Part shown: piece by piece, positions 43,472-52,546 of the stretch
Layout: the number at the start of each line of letters is the position of its first letter
How positions within the stretch are numbered: the stretch's first letter is position 1
Assembly (NCBI GenBank): GCA_036268075.1
Contig: DATAUV010000133.1
Location: 62,001 to 126,000 of the forward strand
Direction: 5' to 3'
Source of the DNA: DATARH01 sp036268075
GTDB lineage: Bacteria; Pseudomonadota; Alphaproteobacteria; ATCC43930; CGMCC-115725
DNA: 64,000 bases
Program-made: the position numbers and the translations under genes
Notes under the pieces: generated by a model
The model's input: the letters and a program-made list of their open reading frames with translations, nothing else
What the model was told of the DNA's origin: nothing
Database searches by the model: none

Positions 43472-44972
43472 TCAATCGCCGAAGGGAAAGTCCGCGTTTG
43501 CCGAAGCCGGATTCAAACAGACCGTCGGGAGTGTGCTGGAAGAGGTTGTGGAGCTCTACCGGTCCGATACGATCCCTTGGGTTGTCGGTTATAGCGGGGG
43601 GAAAGACTCGACCGCGACTTTGCAACTGGTCTGGTTAGCCCTTGCCCGGCTAAAGCCCGATGAGCGAAACAAGCCGGTCTACGTCATCAGCACCGATACG
43701 CTTGTCGAAAATCCAGTAGTCGCGGCGTGGGTGGCGCGATCGCTCGACCATATGGCCGATCGCGCCAAAGCCGAGGGGCTGCCCATTACGACGCACCGGC
43801 TTACGCCGGACCCCGCCGATACTTTCTGGGTCAACTTGATCGGGCGAGGTTATCCCGCACCACGCCCGAAATTCCGGTGGTGCACGGAACGCCTCAAGAT
43901 CAATCCCGCTAACAGCTTCATCGGCAACGTCGTCAAACGGAACGGCGAAGCCATCGTCGTGCTCGGCATGCGCAAGGCGGAGAGCGGCGCCCGCAAACGT
44001 GTAATGAGCCGTTTGGAAACGCGACGGGTGCGGGAGCGGCTCAGCCCGAACGACAGCTTGGCGAACTCATACGTCTATACCCCGATCGAGAGCTGGTCGA
44101 ATGACGACGTATGGATGTTCCTGATGCAGGTCCGAAACCCCTGGGGTTTCCCGAACAAGGACTTGCTGACGATGTACCAGGGGGCCTCGGCGGATGGCGA
44201 GTGCCCGCTGGTGATTGACTCATCGACGCCGAGCTGCGGCGATAGCAGATTCGGATGCTGGGTCTGCACGCTGGTCGAGAAGGACAAGTCGATGCAGGCG
44301 ATGATTCAGAACGACCAGGAAAAGGAGTGGATGCTGCCGCTCCTGGAACTCCGGAACGAGCTCGACGGGGACGACAGGTCATTACGCGATTTCCGGCGAA
44401 TGAACGGATCGGTACAGCTGTTCAAGGATCGCGTAATCCCTGGGCCATACGTCCAGCGGGCTCGCGAGCAATGGCTCAGGAAGGTGCTTGAAGCTCAGCG
44501 ACACATCCAGACACACGGCCCCGAGGAAATGCGCGCGATCGAACTCATCAGCATGCCGGAACTGGCCGAGATCCGACGGCTTTGGGTGCTTGAGAAACAC
44601 GAGTTGGAAGACACTTTGCCGGTGATTTATCAGGAGGTCACGCGGACGCCCTACGCGGGCGGACGTATTGACGACAACCTCGTCATGGGGGCTGAGGAGA
44701 TGGGCCTGCTCCGGGAACTCGCTGGCGATGAGTTGCACTACCAGCTGACCCGGGAGCTATTGGATGTAGAGCGCCGCCATCGATCGATGGCGCGACGCGG
44801 CGGATTGTTCAAGGCGCTCGAACAGGCGCTGCGGCGCGGCTATTTCGACAATGCCGAAGAGGCCGAACAACGCGCGCTTGAACGGCGCGACCTGATGGAT
44901 GGCGCTCGCGCCAGCGCCGTCGAATTGGAGCTTCCCCTGATCCGCGCGGTTGCAGCGCCGACGCAGGAATAA
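43461..44972 (+). CDS. dndC: DndC, PAPS-reductase-like sulfurtransferase
   Basis: A 503-aa protein with the ATP-pyrophosphatase loop SGGKDS at 45-50 and the cysteines of the 4Fe-4S site: FRWCTERLK, then CGDSRFGCWVCTL. DndC uses ATP to activate DNA and, with DndD and DndE, inserts sulfur. The ATG at 43461 was chosen because it gives MPRDQSPKGKSAF and the usual short N-terminus before the P-loop; a longer frame starts at 43401. TAA ends the gene 21 bp before dndD. Confidence 0.95.
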   Translation: MPRDQSPKGKSAFAEAGFKQTVGSVLEEVVELYRSDTIPWVVGYSGGKDSTATLQLVWLALARLKPDERNKPVYVISTDTLVENPVVAAWVARSLDHMADRAKAEGLPITTHRLTPDPADTFWVNLIGRGYPAPRPKFRWCTERLKINPANSFIGNVVKRNGEAIVVLGMRKAESGARKRVMSRLETRRVRERLSPNDSLANSYVYTPIESWSNDDVWMFLMQVRNPWGFPNKDLLTMYQGASADGECPLVIDSSTPSCGDSRFGCWVCTLVEKDKSMQAMIQNDQEKEWMLPLLELRNELDGDDRSLRDFRRMNGSVQLFKDRVIPGPYVQRAREQWLRKVLEAQRHIQTHGPEEMRAIELISMPELAEIRRLWVLEKHELEDTLPVIYQEVTRTPYAGGRIDDNLVMGAEEMGLLRELAGDELHYQLTRELLDVERRHRSMARRGGLFKALEQALRRGYFDNAEEAEQRALERRDLMDGARASAVELELPLIRAVAAPTQE

Positions 44973-44993
44973 CCCTCATCGTGGGCGCCAGCG

Positions 44994-46994
44994 ATGATCC
45001 TCGATGACCTGACGCTTCACAATTTTGGCGTTTACGGCGGACGGCAGTCGATCACCCTCACGCCGACAGGATCAGGCCGCCCGATCATTCTGTTTGGCGG
45101 ACTGAACGGGGGAGGCAAGACGACGCTGCTCGATGCCCTGCAACTTTGTCTCTATGGGCCGGCGGCGCGGAACTCGAACCGCAATGGCCTTGGCTACGAG
45201 GAGTACCTGCGGCGCTGCATTCATCGCGGCGGCGGACCGCGCGAGGCTGCGATCGAGGTCGCCTTTCGCCATACCGCCAACGGCGAGGAGCAGCGGTTTC
45301 GATTGCACCGGTCCTGGATCGCGGGCAACACCGGCTGCCGCGAGCGCTTTCATGTCTTGCGCAATGGCGAGCTGGACAAGCTAGCCACCGACCATTGGGC
45401 GGAGCAGGTCGAAGACTTCATTCCCGCTCGCATCGCCCATCTCTTTCTGTTCGATGGCGAGAAGGTGGAAAGCTATGCCGATCTTGACGGTGCGCCGACA
45501 ATGATCGCGACCGCGATCCAGAACCTGCTGGGCCTGGATATCGTTGAGCGCCTTATAGCTGACCTCGGCTTGCTCGAGCGGCGGCGGCGCACCGAGATGA
45601 AAGCGCCGGAAGGTCGCGGCGAGATCGAAGACCTTCGGGCAAAGATAGAAGGGCTCGAAGGGGCGAGACAGCGGCTCGTGCGCGAACGCGCGGCCGCGGC
45701 GAACGCGCTCGATCGACGCATGCAGGAGCTCGCTGCGATCGAGGAGCGTTACCAGCGCGAAGGCGGCGGGCTGTTCGAAAGCCGAGCCGAGTTAGAGGGC
45801 GAAGCGGTTGCAAACGAGCGGCAATTGGCAACCGTCCTCAAAGAACTCAGAGATTGCGCGGCGGGTTGCGCGCCCTTGTTGCTCATTTCTGATCTCCTGG
45901 AGGCGGTAACACACCGCCATGCCGCAGAGGAAATCACTCGGCGCAGCCGCGAAACGGTCTTGGCGATTGCCGAGGAGCACAAGGTTTTGCTCGCTTTTCC
46001 GGGTTTGGCGGCCCTGGCACCAGGGGACCGACGGTCGCTTGAGCGAGAGCTCTCCAACCGGCTTCAGGGTTTGCGAGCCGCCGCGGAAGGCGTGACATAT
46101 TTAGACCTCGGCGCCGAGGCGGGAATCACGCTGTCTTCTCTCAGCGCGTCTGACCTTCCGGTGACGAAAGCGCGGCTGGAGGATTTACGCGCGAGCGAGC
46201 AAGGCTTCGCAACCGCACTAGACGAGGCGCGCTTGGCATTGGCAGCTGCTCCATCCTATGACGCGATCGCAGGAGTGCTAGCGGCGCGGGAAGCGGCACA
46301 GCGGGACGTCGGTCGTCTCCAAGCCGAGCAGAATGAGCGCGATTCCGAAATCCACCGGCTAGAGCGGGAGATGGGTCAGCTTCGTGAGCGCGAGGCGCGG
46401 CTGGCCCAAGCGCAAATCCGCGAGAGGTTCGAGCGTGAGGATATTAGGAGGCTGCTTCTTCACTCGGGAAAGGCGCGCGGCACCCTGGGCCGCTTCCGCG
46501 AGACGGTCGTAGAACGGCACGTCGCGCGCATACAAAGGCTCGTGCTGGAAAGCTTTCATCAATTGATCCGAAAGCGTTCACTGGTGACCGAACTGCGGAT
46601 CGACCCGCAGTCTTTTGAGCTGGAGCTGCGCGGCAGCGACGGACACCAATTGATGCCGGATCGCCTCTCCGCCGGCGAGCGACAGCTTCTGGCTATCGCG
46701 ATCTTATGGGGACTAGCCAAAGCGTCGGGCCGTCCGTTGCCGACAGTCATCGATACGCCTTTGGGACGGCTCGACTCGAAGCACCGCACGCACCTCGTAA
46801 AACGGTATTTTCCGCAAGCGAGCCATCAGGTGCTGTTGCTCTCGACGGACGAAGAGATCATCGGGCGGTATTACGATGATCTGCGCCCATCAATTGATCG
46901 GACGTACCGGCTGCGTTTTGACGAGTCGGAAGGGCGTACCATTGTCGAGTCGGGCTATCTGGCCGCCGGAGGCGAGCATGGCCATGCCGATTGA
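44994..46994 (+). CDS. dndD: DndD, SMC-like ATPase
   Basis: A 666-aa protein with Walker A GGLNGGGKT at 35-43, LFLFDGEKVESYADL, coiled coils (about 200-500) with a CAAGC hook in the middle, signature LSAGERQLLAIAILWGL and Walker B TVIDTPLGRLDSKHR. DndD ATP hydrolysis provides energy or DNA nicking during phosphorothioation. The last codons overlap dndE (ATG 46978). Confidence 0.95.
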   Translation: MILDDLTLHNFGVYGGRQSITLTPTGSGRPIILFGGLNGGGKTTLLDALQLCLYGPAARNSNRNGLGYEEYLRRCIHRGGGPREAAIEVAFRHTANGEEQRFRLHRSWIAGNTGCRERFHVLRNGELDKLATDHWAEQVEDFIPARIAHLFLFDGEKVESYADLDGAPTMIATAIQNLLGLDIVERLIADLGLLERRRRTEMKAPEGRGEIEDLRAKIEGLEGARQRLVRERAAAANALDRRMQELAAIEERYQREGGGLFESRAELEGEAVANERQLATVLKELRDCAAGCAPLLLISDLLEAVTHRHAAEEITRRSRETVLAIAEEHKVLLAFPGLAALAPGDRRSLERELSNRLQGLRAAAEGVTYLDLGAEAGITLSSLSASDLPVTKARLEDLRASEQGFATALDEARLALAAAPSYDAIAGVLAAREAAQRDVGRLQAEQNERDSEIHRLEREMGQLREREARLAQAQIRERFEREDIRRLLLHSGKARGTLGRFRETVVERHVARIQRLVLESFHQLIRKRSLVTELRIDPQSFELELRGSDGHQLMPDRLSAGERQLLAIAILWGLAKASGRPLPTVIDTPLGRLDSKHRTHLVKRYFPQASHQVLLLSTDEEIIGRYYDDLRPSIDRTYRLRFDESEGRTIVESGYLAAGGEHGHAD

Positions 46995-47364
46995 ACACAT
47001 CCGCCTGTCAAAGCAGGGGCGGGAACAGCTGATCCGCCTGAAGCGCTACACCGGGATCGAGCATTGGAACGTGCTTTGCCGATGGGCATTCTGCCGGTCA
47101 CTGGCCGAACCCAGCGTGCCGCCGCCGGCCAGGATTCCTGCTGATAGCAATGTCGAGATGTCGTGGCGGGTCTTCGGCGGGCGCTATCACGATGTCTATC
47201 TCGCCGTCCTCAAGGAGCGTTGCCTCCGTGACGGACTTGGCGTTGAGGAAGATGTGGTGGCCGCTCAGTTTCGTCTGCATTTACACCGCGGCATCGCCTA
47301 TTTGGCGAGCGACCGCAGTCTTCGCGCGGGAGTCAGGTGCCTGGTCGCGCAAACGCTCGGATAA
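46978..47364 (+). CDS. dndE: DndE, DNA-binding phosphorothioation protein
   Basis: A 128-aa protein: the N-terminal IRLSKQGREQLIRLKRYTGIEHWNVLCRWAFCRSL is the DndE signature, and the end contains RLHLHRGIAYLASDRSL. DndE forms a tetramer that binds nicked DNA. It overlaps dndD by 17 bp and precedes the methyltransferase gene by 4 bp, confirming one operon. A second ATG at 46984 is possible. Confidence 0.93.
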   Translation: MAMPIEHIRLSKQGREQLIRLKRYTGIEHWNVLCRWAFCRSLAEPSVPPPARIPADSNVEMSWRVFGGRYHDVYLAVLKERCLRDGLGVEEDVVAAQFRLHLHRGIAYLASDRSLRAGVRCLVAQTLG

Positions 47365-47368
47365 GCGG

Positions 47369-49441
47369 ATGATGAGCGCAGTGGTTGCTCGTCATCTGAC
47401 GGCGCTTGTCAGAGGCGACCTTTCCCGCCCGTTTCGGACTGCTCTCTCGGACGGCCTGCTTCCCGCTGCGAAGAGCGTCATGGATTACGGTTGCGGGCGG
47501 GGAGACGACGTGCGGTTCCTCGAAGAGCGCGGGTATGAGTGCGCTGGATGGGACCCCGTCCACGCGCCGAATGGAGCTCGGCGGGAAGCCGACATTGTCA
47601 ATCTTGGCTATGTCGTCAACGTGATCGAAGATCCGTCAGAGCGTCGAGACGTGCTCCGACGCGCGTGGTCGCTCGCGCGGCATGTGCTGATCGTCTCCGC
47701 GCGTCTGCGGACGGAGATTCAAGGGCTCGCGGCGGCGCCGTACGCGGATGGACTGCTGACAAGGCTGCATACATTCCAGAAATTCTTCGACCAGCAAGAA
47801 CTTCGATCGTGGGTCGACGACGTGCTCGAAACGTCCAGCGTGGCGGCAGCACCCGGAATCTTTTACGTCTTCCGGGACGCGATGGAACGATCGTCTTTTG
47901 CCGCATCCCGCTTTCGCAGGGCGACCGCGGCTCCGCGCCTGCGGGCCGGGGAACGGCTATTCGCAGAGCACAAGCCGCTCCTGGAACGGCTTGCAGCATT
48001 CGTGTCCGAACGTGGGCGCGTACCTGCGACGGAAGAACTTCCGGAATACGTGGCAATCAAAGCAGCGCTGGGCAGTATCGCTCGTGCCTTCCGGGTGCTG
48101 GAAAAGGTCAGTGAGCCCAACGCATGGGAAGCGGTGCGTGCGAGCCGCTCGCAAGACCTCCTCGCCTTCGTGGCCCTGTCAAGGTTTGATGGTCGGCCGA
48201 AATTCAACGAGCTCCCGCGCGCCATGCAGCTCGACGCCAAGTCATTTTTCGGGAGTTACGTCGCGGCTTGCGCGGCGGCCGACGAACTGCTGTTTTCATT
48301 AGGGCACCCGGAGCGATTGGAAGAGGCATATCGGGCGGCACCGATCGGCAAGCTGATGCCGACAGCGCTCTATGTGCATGCGAATGCCGTGGCGGAGCTG
48401 CCGATTCTGCTTCGCCTCTACGAAGGCTGCGCTCGCCGATACCTCGGCAGCGTCCCGGGTGCGAATATCGTCAAGCTTGGGCGACATGAGCGCAAAATCT
48501 CCTATCTCAGCTATCCTCAATTCGAGGATGATCCTCATCCTGCTTTGACCGTGTCGGTTTCGGTCGATCTTCAAAACTTTCGTGTGCGCCAGCGCCAGTA
48601 CGCGGAGGATCGCAATCCGCCCGTGCTTCATCGCAAGGAAGAGTTTTTAGGCATCGACCATCCTGCTCGATCGAAGTTCGCGAGGTTGACCCGAATTGAG
48701 GAGGCAAAGGGTTTGTATGATGATCCCGCATCAATCGGGACACGAGCGGGTTGGTCACGGATGCTGGCAAGAAAGGGCTTAGCCTTTCGCGGTCACCGCC
48801 TGGTCAGTGCGGGCCCGCGAGACGCCGTGCGTGGGGATTTATGTGACAGCACCCGGGCTTTTTATGAGGAACGCGCATCGGAATATGCGACCAGCACGCG
48901 GATTGGCTGGATGGAACCGGTGCTATCCGCATTCGTGGATATATTGCCGGTAGGCGCCAGGGTGATTGATCTTGGTTGCGGTGCAGGGCGCGATCTCGCG
49001 CTGTTCAGGAAAAGGGGTCTTCAGGCGATCGGGATCGATTATTCACGGTCGCTGGTATTGATGGCGTGTGAACACTCCGGCGCCCCCGTGATCGTCGGGG
49101 ATATGCGAAGGCTCCCCTTTTCCCAAGAAGTTTTTGATGGCGCTTGGGCCGCCGCATCGTTCCTACACTTACGCCGCGACGAAGTTAAGGGCGCCTTGGA
49201 TGAAGCTCGTCGGGTGATACGCCCACATGGGCTGTTCTTCACGTCTTTGAAAGCTGGAAGCGGCGGGGAGCTGGACAGACATGGCCGCTGGTTTTCTTAT
49301 TTCGAGGCGGCCGAGTGGATAAGCCGTCTCGGCGACTCCGGGTTCGAGGTGCTCGACAGGGGTTCAGATTACGAACGGCGCCGAAGCAACCTTGCGAGCG
49401 AAGACATCTCCTGGATCAACTTCACAGCGCGTCGAATGTAA
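47369..49441 (+). CDS. Dnd-associated protein with two methyltransferase domains
   Basis: A 690-aa protein, ATG just after dndE. The first ~450 residues match the Dnd-associated putative methyltransferase family, with SAM motif VMDYGCGRGDD at about 38-47. A second, separate class I methyltransferase begins near residue 500, motif VIDLGCGAGRD at 532-542, followed by GIDYSRSLVLMA, DMRRLPFSQEVFDGAWAAASFLHL. It may methylate DNA near the sulfur or modify the sulfur linkage; the substrate is unknown. The fusion of the extra C-terminal domain is notable. Confidence 0.82.
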   Translation: MMSAVVARHLTALVRGDLSRPFRTALSDGLLPAAKSVMDYGCGRGDDVRFLEERGYECAGWDPVHAPNGARREADIVNLGYVVNVIEDPSERRDVLRRAWSLARHVLIVSARLRTEIQGLAAAPYADGLLTRLHTFQKFFDQQELRSWVDDVLETSSVAAAPGIFYVFRDAMERSSFAASRFRRATAAPRLRAGERLFAEHKPLLERLAAFVSERGRVPATEELPEYVAIKAALGSIARAFRVLEKVSEPNAWEAVRASRSQDLLAFVALSRFDGRPKFNELPRAMQLDAKSFFGSYVAACAAADELLFSLGHPERLEEAYRAAPIGKLMPTALYVHANAVAELPILLRLYEGCARRYLGSVPGANIVKLGRHERKISYLSYPQFEDDPHPALTVSVSVDLQNFRVRQRQYAEDRNPPVLHRKEEFLGIDHPARSKFARLTRIEEAKGLYDDPASIGTRAGWSRMLARKGLAFRGHRLVSAGPRDAVRGDLCDSTRAFYEERASEYATSTRIGWMEPVLSAFVDILPVGARVIDLGCGAGRDLALFRKRGLQAIGIDYSRSLVLMACEHSGAPVIVGDMRRLPFSQEVFDGAWAAASFLHLRRDEVKGALDEARRVIRPHGLFFTSLKAGSGGELDRHGRWFSYFEAAEWISRLGDSGFEVLDRGSDYERRRSNLASEDISWINFTARRM

Positions 49442-49461
49442 GGAGTCGGAGGGGCCAGAAA

Positions 49462-50377
49462 ATGAAGGCGTTCCTCACAAGCCTGGCCATGCTGATAACC
49501 TGCACCGTCCCGTACTGCATGGCGGTTGCTCAAAATACTCCATCTCCGGCTATCTCCCCTGCGCCGTCGCCGAGCACGGGGGCATCCGCCGCGACTGTAC
49601 CGGTGCCACCGCCGCCTGTGATTGTTCGCGTCGAGCAAGTTCCGCGAATCAAGCTTGAGCCAAGCGCGAAGCCGTCCGGTTGGGAACGGGCAGCGCCGAT
49701 CGTTGGCCCGATCATCTCAGGGCTGCTCGCGCTCGGTGGTGTGTGGCTAGGCTTGAAGGTCGGGCAAGCCAATACGCAGAAGACAATAGAGGCGGCACAA
49801 AAAACCAGCGACGCCGCAATCAATCAGAAAGCCAACGAAGCTGAGCAGAAGGAGATTCAGGAGAAACTGGATTCGTTCTATGGCCCCTATTTGCAGAGGT
49901 CGCTAGAGAATAGGCTTTTGGCGCTCGAACTAAGAGATAGACAGCCTGACAAGGCTACATTTCGAACCTTGATAAAGCTTCTCGACCCCGCATGGCTACC
50001 AGGGCTTTCGCAAGCGGATCAGACAATCGTGACGGAAATCGTCGGCAACGGAGAAGGTGCTTCGCGCTTTGATCCGGGAAAAGTCAGGGGCGGCAGATCC
50101 CGCCGTTTCTCCCTATCTCGGACGAGCAGGAACACACTTCACGATGCTTAAGCTCGCCAAAGACGGCGCGCTGGACAACGATCCGGAGCGGTTCCAGCGT
50201 TATGTCTATCCGCAGCAGATCGATACAGTTCTGACATCGGAAGTGGCCCGGTTGAAGCTACGGATTGAACTTCTCAGAGCCGATCCAACCAAGCGCTACC
50301 CTCCACTTGAAGCTCTGGTGATCCCACCGGAGCTTGCGCTGCCGCCTTGGCCCGAACCTACGCGAGGCGGGGCCTAA
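49462..50377 (+). pseudogene. membrane-anchored hypothetical protein, frameshifted
   Basis: The first part (49462-50151) has a signal-like N-terminus (MKAFLTSLAMLITCTVPYC), a Pro-rich linker, a membrane helix (PIVGPIISGLLALGGVWLGL) and a cytoplasmic helical region with EIQEKLDSFYGPYLQRSLENRLLALELR. Near 50057 the natural continuation moves to another frame, (K)VLRALIREKSGAADPAVSPYL, which runs to 50377. The intact protein would be about 305 aa. The YGPY-LEN-type domain occurs in membrane proteins near defence genes. Whether the shift is real or an assembly error cannot be told. Confidence 0.6.
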
Positions 50378-50502
50378 CGCATGCACTTGCCTCGCGCTGG
50401 ATGCCGCGATTGTTTCCGGGAACAGGGAGGATAATGAGGCATCGACAACCGGGAAAAGTCGTCCGCCTGGGGCTTGCGCCACTGCGTTCAGACCCCACGG
50501 TG

Positions 50503-52239
50503 CTACATCGTGCATGAAGTGCCTGAATAGGTAATAAGGGCATAACCACCCCCACCACTCCCGCCGCCCATGCGGGCTGCTCCTGGGTATGGGGTGTCTG
50601 GTCGTACGTTCCAGCCGACGCCGCCGCCGACACCGCCGATACCGGGACTGAAGACACTGGATGCGTATGTGGCAGAGCCACCAGGCTTGCCGCCAGTGGC
50701 GGCCGTCTCGACACCGTTCATATCTTGGTAGCTGTTGTCGGTGTTGGTGGTGCCCGAGCCACCGTAGCCGCCGCTACTGCCCAAGGAACCGCCCCCACCA
50801 CCTCCGCCACCGTCGGGGTAGGCACAATTGGGAGAGGTGCCTACTAAGACGCCGCCCGCGCCGCCGCTAACCGTAGTACCGCCGCCACCGCCGCCACCGC
50901 CACCGCCACAATACCAAGTATAGCCGGCGGGCTTGTAGCCGTGACCATTTTGGCCGCTACTGCCATTCCCAGAGTAACCAAAACCACCGCCACCGCCACC
51001 GCCATCTGAACTATCACCACCACCGCCGCCTCCACCTCCGCCACCGCCTCCGACATAGATAGAGATAGAATCGCCGGGGGTGACGATTACCGTTCCGTCC
51101 AAGACAGCGCCGGGGCTTCCGCTTATGCCCAAGGTGAAATTATTACTGTTGCCTCGCGTGCCACCGTTGCCGCCAACACCGGCATTGGCCAAAGCGAGCA
51201 CGGATGAGCTTGTCATGTCATAAATGGCGCTCGCCCCGCCTTCACCACCTTTGCCGCCATTGCCACCGGCGGCGTATTGCACATCGCCACTATTATCAAT
51301 AGCACCTGATCCGCCCCCGCCACCCCCACCACCAATCAGATTATAGCTGATAGCCGTCACGCCAGCTGGCACGGTGACGGTGATAATGCTATCGCCAGGT
51401 GGTAACATTTTTATACAGGGCATGCCCGGTGGCGACGCCGGGACATTGATCCTGTACTGCGCGATATCGTCAAAATAATTGGCACCCGGTGCATGGCCCA
51501 GCGGCATCGTGCGGAAAGTCGAACCGCCGTTGCAGTTATCCGCCTCCAGCGGGGGCGCCGACGCGCATGACGAATGCAGCACGCCCGCATCGCCCGTATA
51601 AGCGCCCGCGCCGTCAACGCCGGGATCGACCAGCGCGTAAAGCGCCGTACCCGCAATACCGCCCGGCATTACCGACACGTTGTTGCCGTCAACCATGTCG
51701 ATAGCACCGTTGGAGGTGTTGTAGGTAGCGTGCTGCGCCAGTGCTTCCGTCACCGCATAAGTAAATCTGTAACCCCATGGATTGATCGCGTAACTGTTCG
51801 CCAATCCCAGATCGCGCACCGGCACCGCGCCGATCCGTACCGATACGGGATTGCTGTTGATGGGCCGCGCACCAGCCGTACGCAATGGCGGCGTTGCATC
51901 TGAGCCGGTACAAGCTGCGCCGACGCCGAAGTTAGGATCGCTTTGTGACAACGCGGGGTTCGCCGGACAGGGCAGATACCCGTTAGCCGTGACGTAAGTG
52001 GAAATCGCCGTGTGGATCGTCGCCAAATTCTGCGTCTTCTGGTTGAGCAGATAAAGTTTGTACAGCACGCGCGCCTGCTGCGCCGCCGCGCCTACGATCA
52101 GCCCGATGATCAGCAGCACGACTGACACCTCGATCAGCGTGAAGCCGCGGCGCGGATGGTTGTTAAGGTGATCGGAATGTGAAGATTTACGATCTTTATT
52201 GTACTTTCCAGTATTGAATATATTCCTACCCCCTAACAT
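50503..52239 (-). CDS. prepilin-like protein with glycine-rich domain
   Basis: A 578-aa protein with a type IV prepilin leader: basic N-terminus then RRGFTLIEVSVVLLIIGLIVG (cleavage after Gly, methylated Phe). A pilin-like alpha/beta segment to about 270 is followed by about 300 residues of Gly-rich sequence with GGGGGG tracts, similar to phage tail-tip glycine-rich domains. It is probably a minor pilin or pilus-tip adhesin. It is the last gene of a minus-strand operon, 13 bp after the S74 C-terminal fragment. Codon use and GC are unlike the dnd genes upstream, which suggests separate acquisition. Confidence 0.75.
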   Translation of the reverse strand: MLGGRNIFNTGKYNKDRKSSHSDHLNNHPRRGFTLIEVSVVLLIIGLIVGAAAQQARVLYKLYLLNQKTQNLATIHTAISTYVTANGYLPCPANPALSQSDPNFGVGAACTGSDATPPLRTAGARPINSNPVSVRIGAVPVRDLGLANSYAINPWGYRFTYAVTEALAQHATYNTSNGAIDMVDGNNVSVMPGGIAGTALYALVDPGVDGAGAYTGDAGVLHSSCASAPPLEADNCNGGSTFRTMPLGHAPGANYFDDIAQYRINVPASPPGMPCIKMLPPGDSIITVTVPAGVTAISYNLIGGGGGGGGSGAIDNSGDVQYAAGGNGGKGGEGGASAIYDMTSSSVLALANAGVGGNGGTRGNSNNFTLGISGSPGAVLDGTVIVTPGDSISIYVGGGGGGGGGGGGDSSDGGGGGGGFGYSGNGSSGQNGHGYKPAGYTWYCGGGGGGGGGGTTVSGGAGGVLVGTSPNCAYPDGGGGGGGGSLGSSGGYGGSGTTNTDNSYQDMNGVETAATGGKPGGSATYASSVFSPGIGGVGGGVGWNVRPDTPYPGAARMGGGSGGGGYALITYSGTSCTM

Positions 52240-52252
52240 TTATAACGCGCTG

Positions 52253-52534
52253 TTACTTTTGACCCTGCGACTTAACGTTCGGATCATACATACGGAAATG
52301 GATACCTTGTGTCTGTGCCTCCCTCAGTTCTTCGATCGCGCGGCCTTGCGCGGTGACGAGTGAGCGGAGATTGTCGTTGTCGGCCTTGAGCCCGGCAATT
52401 TCTTCGTCCCGCGCGTCGTCGGCTGTCTTAAGCGACTGGATCGCCAAAATCGCCGGAACAACAAATTTTTCGTACTTGAGCAACTCTGGGTGTCCAATGG
52501 TTTCCTTTGTTCCATCTTTCTCCGTTATATTCAT
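52253..52534 (-). CDS. C-terminal end of S74 chaperone, after in-frame TAG
   Basis: 93 codons from ATG 52534, in the same frame as the tail-fibre gene just upstream and separated from its TAG stop by four sense codons (GFND). The sequence HPELLKYEKFVVPAILAIQSLK followed by a coiled coil is exactly what usually follows the PELV strand in S74 chaperone domains. It is therefore the severed tail of the same protein, or a separately initiated chaperone piece. No clear ribosome site precedes ATG. Confidence 0.65.
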   Translation of the reverse strand: MNITEKDGTKETIGHPELLKYEKFVVPAILAIQSLKTADDARDEEIAGLKADNDNLRSLVTAQGRAIEELREAQTQGIHFRMYDPNVKSQGQK

Positions 52535-52546
52535 ATCATTAAAACC

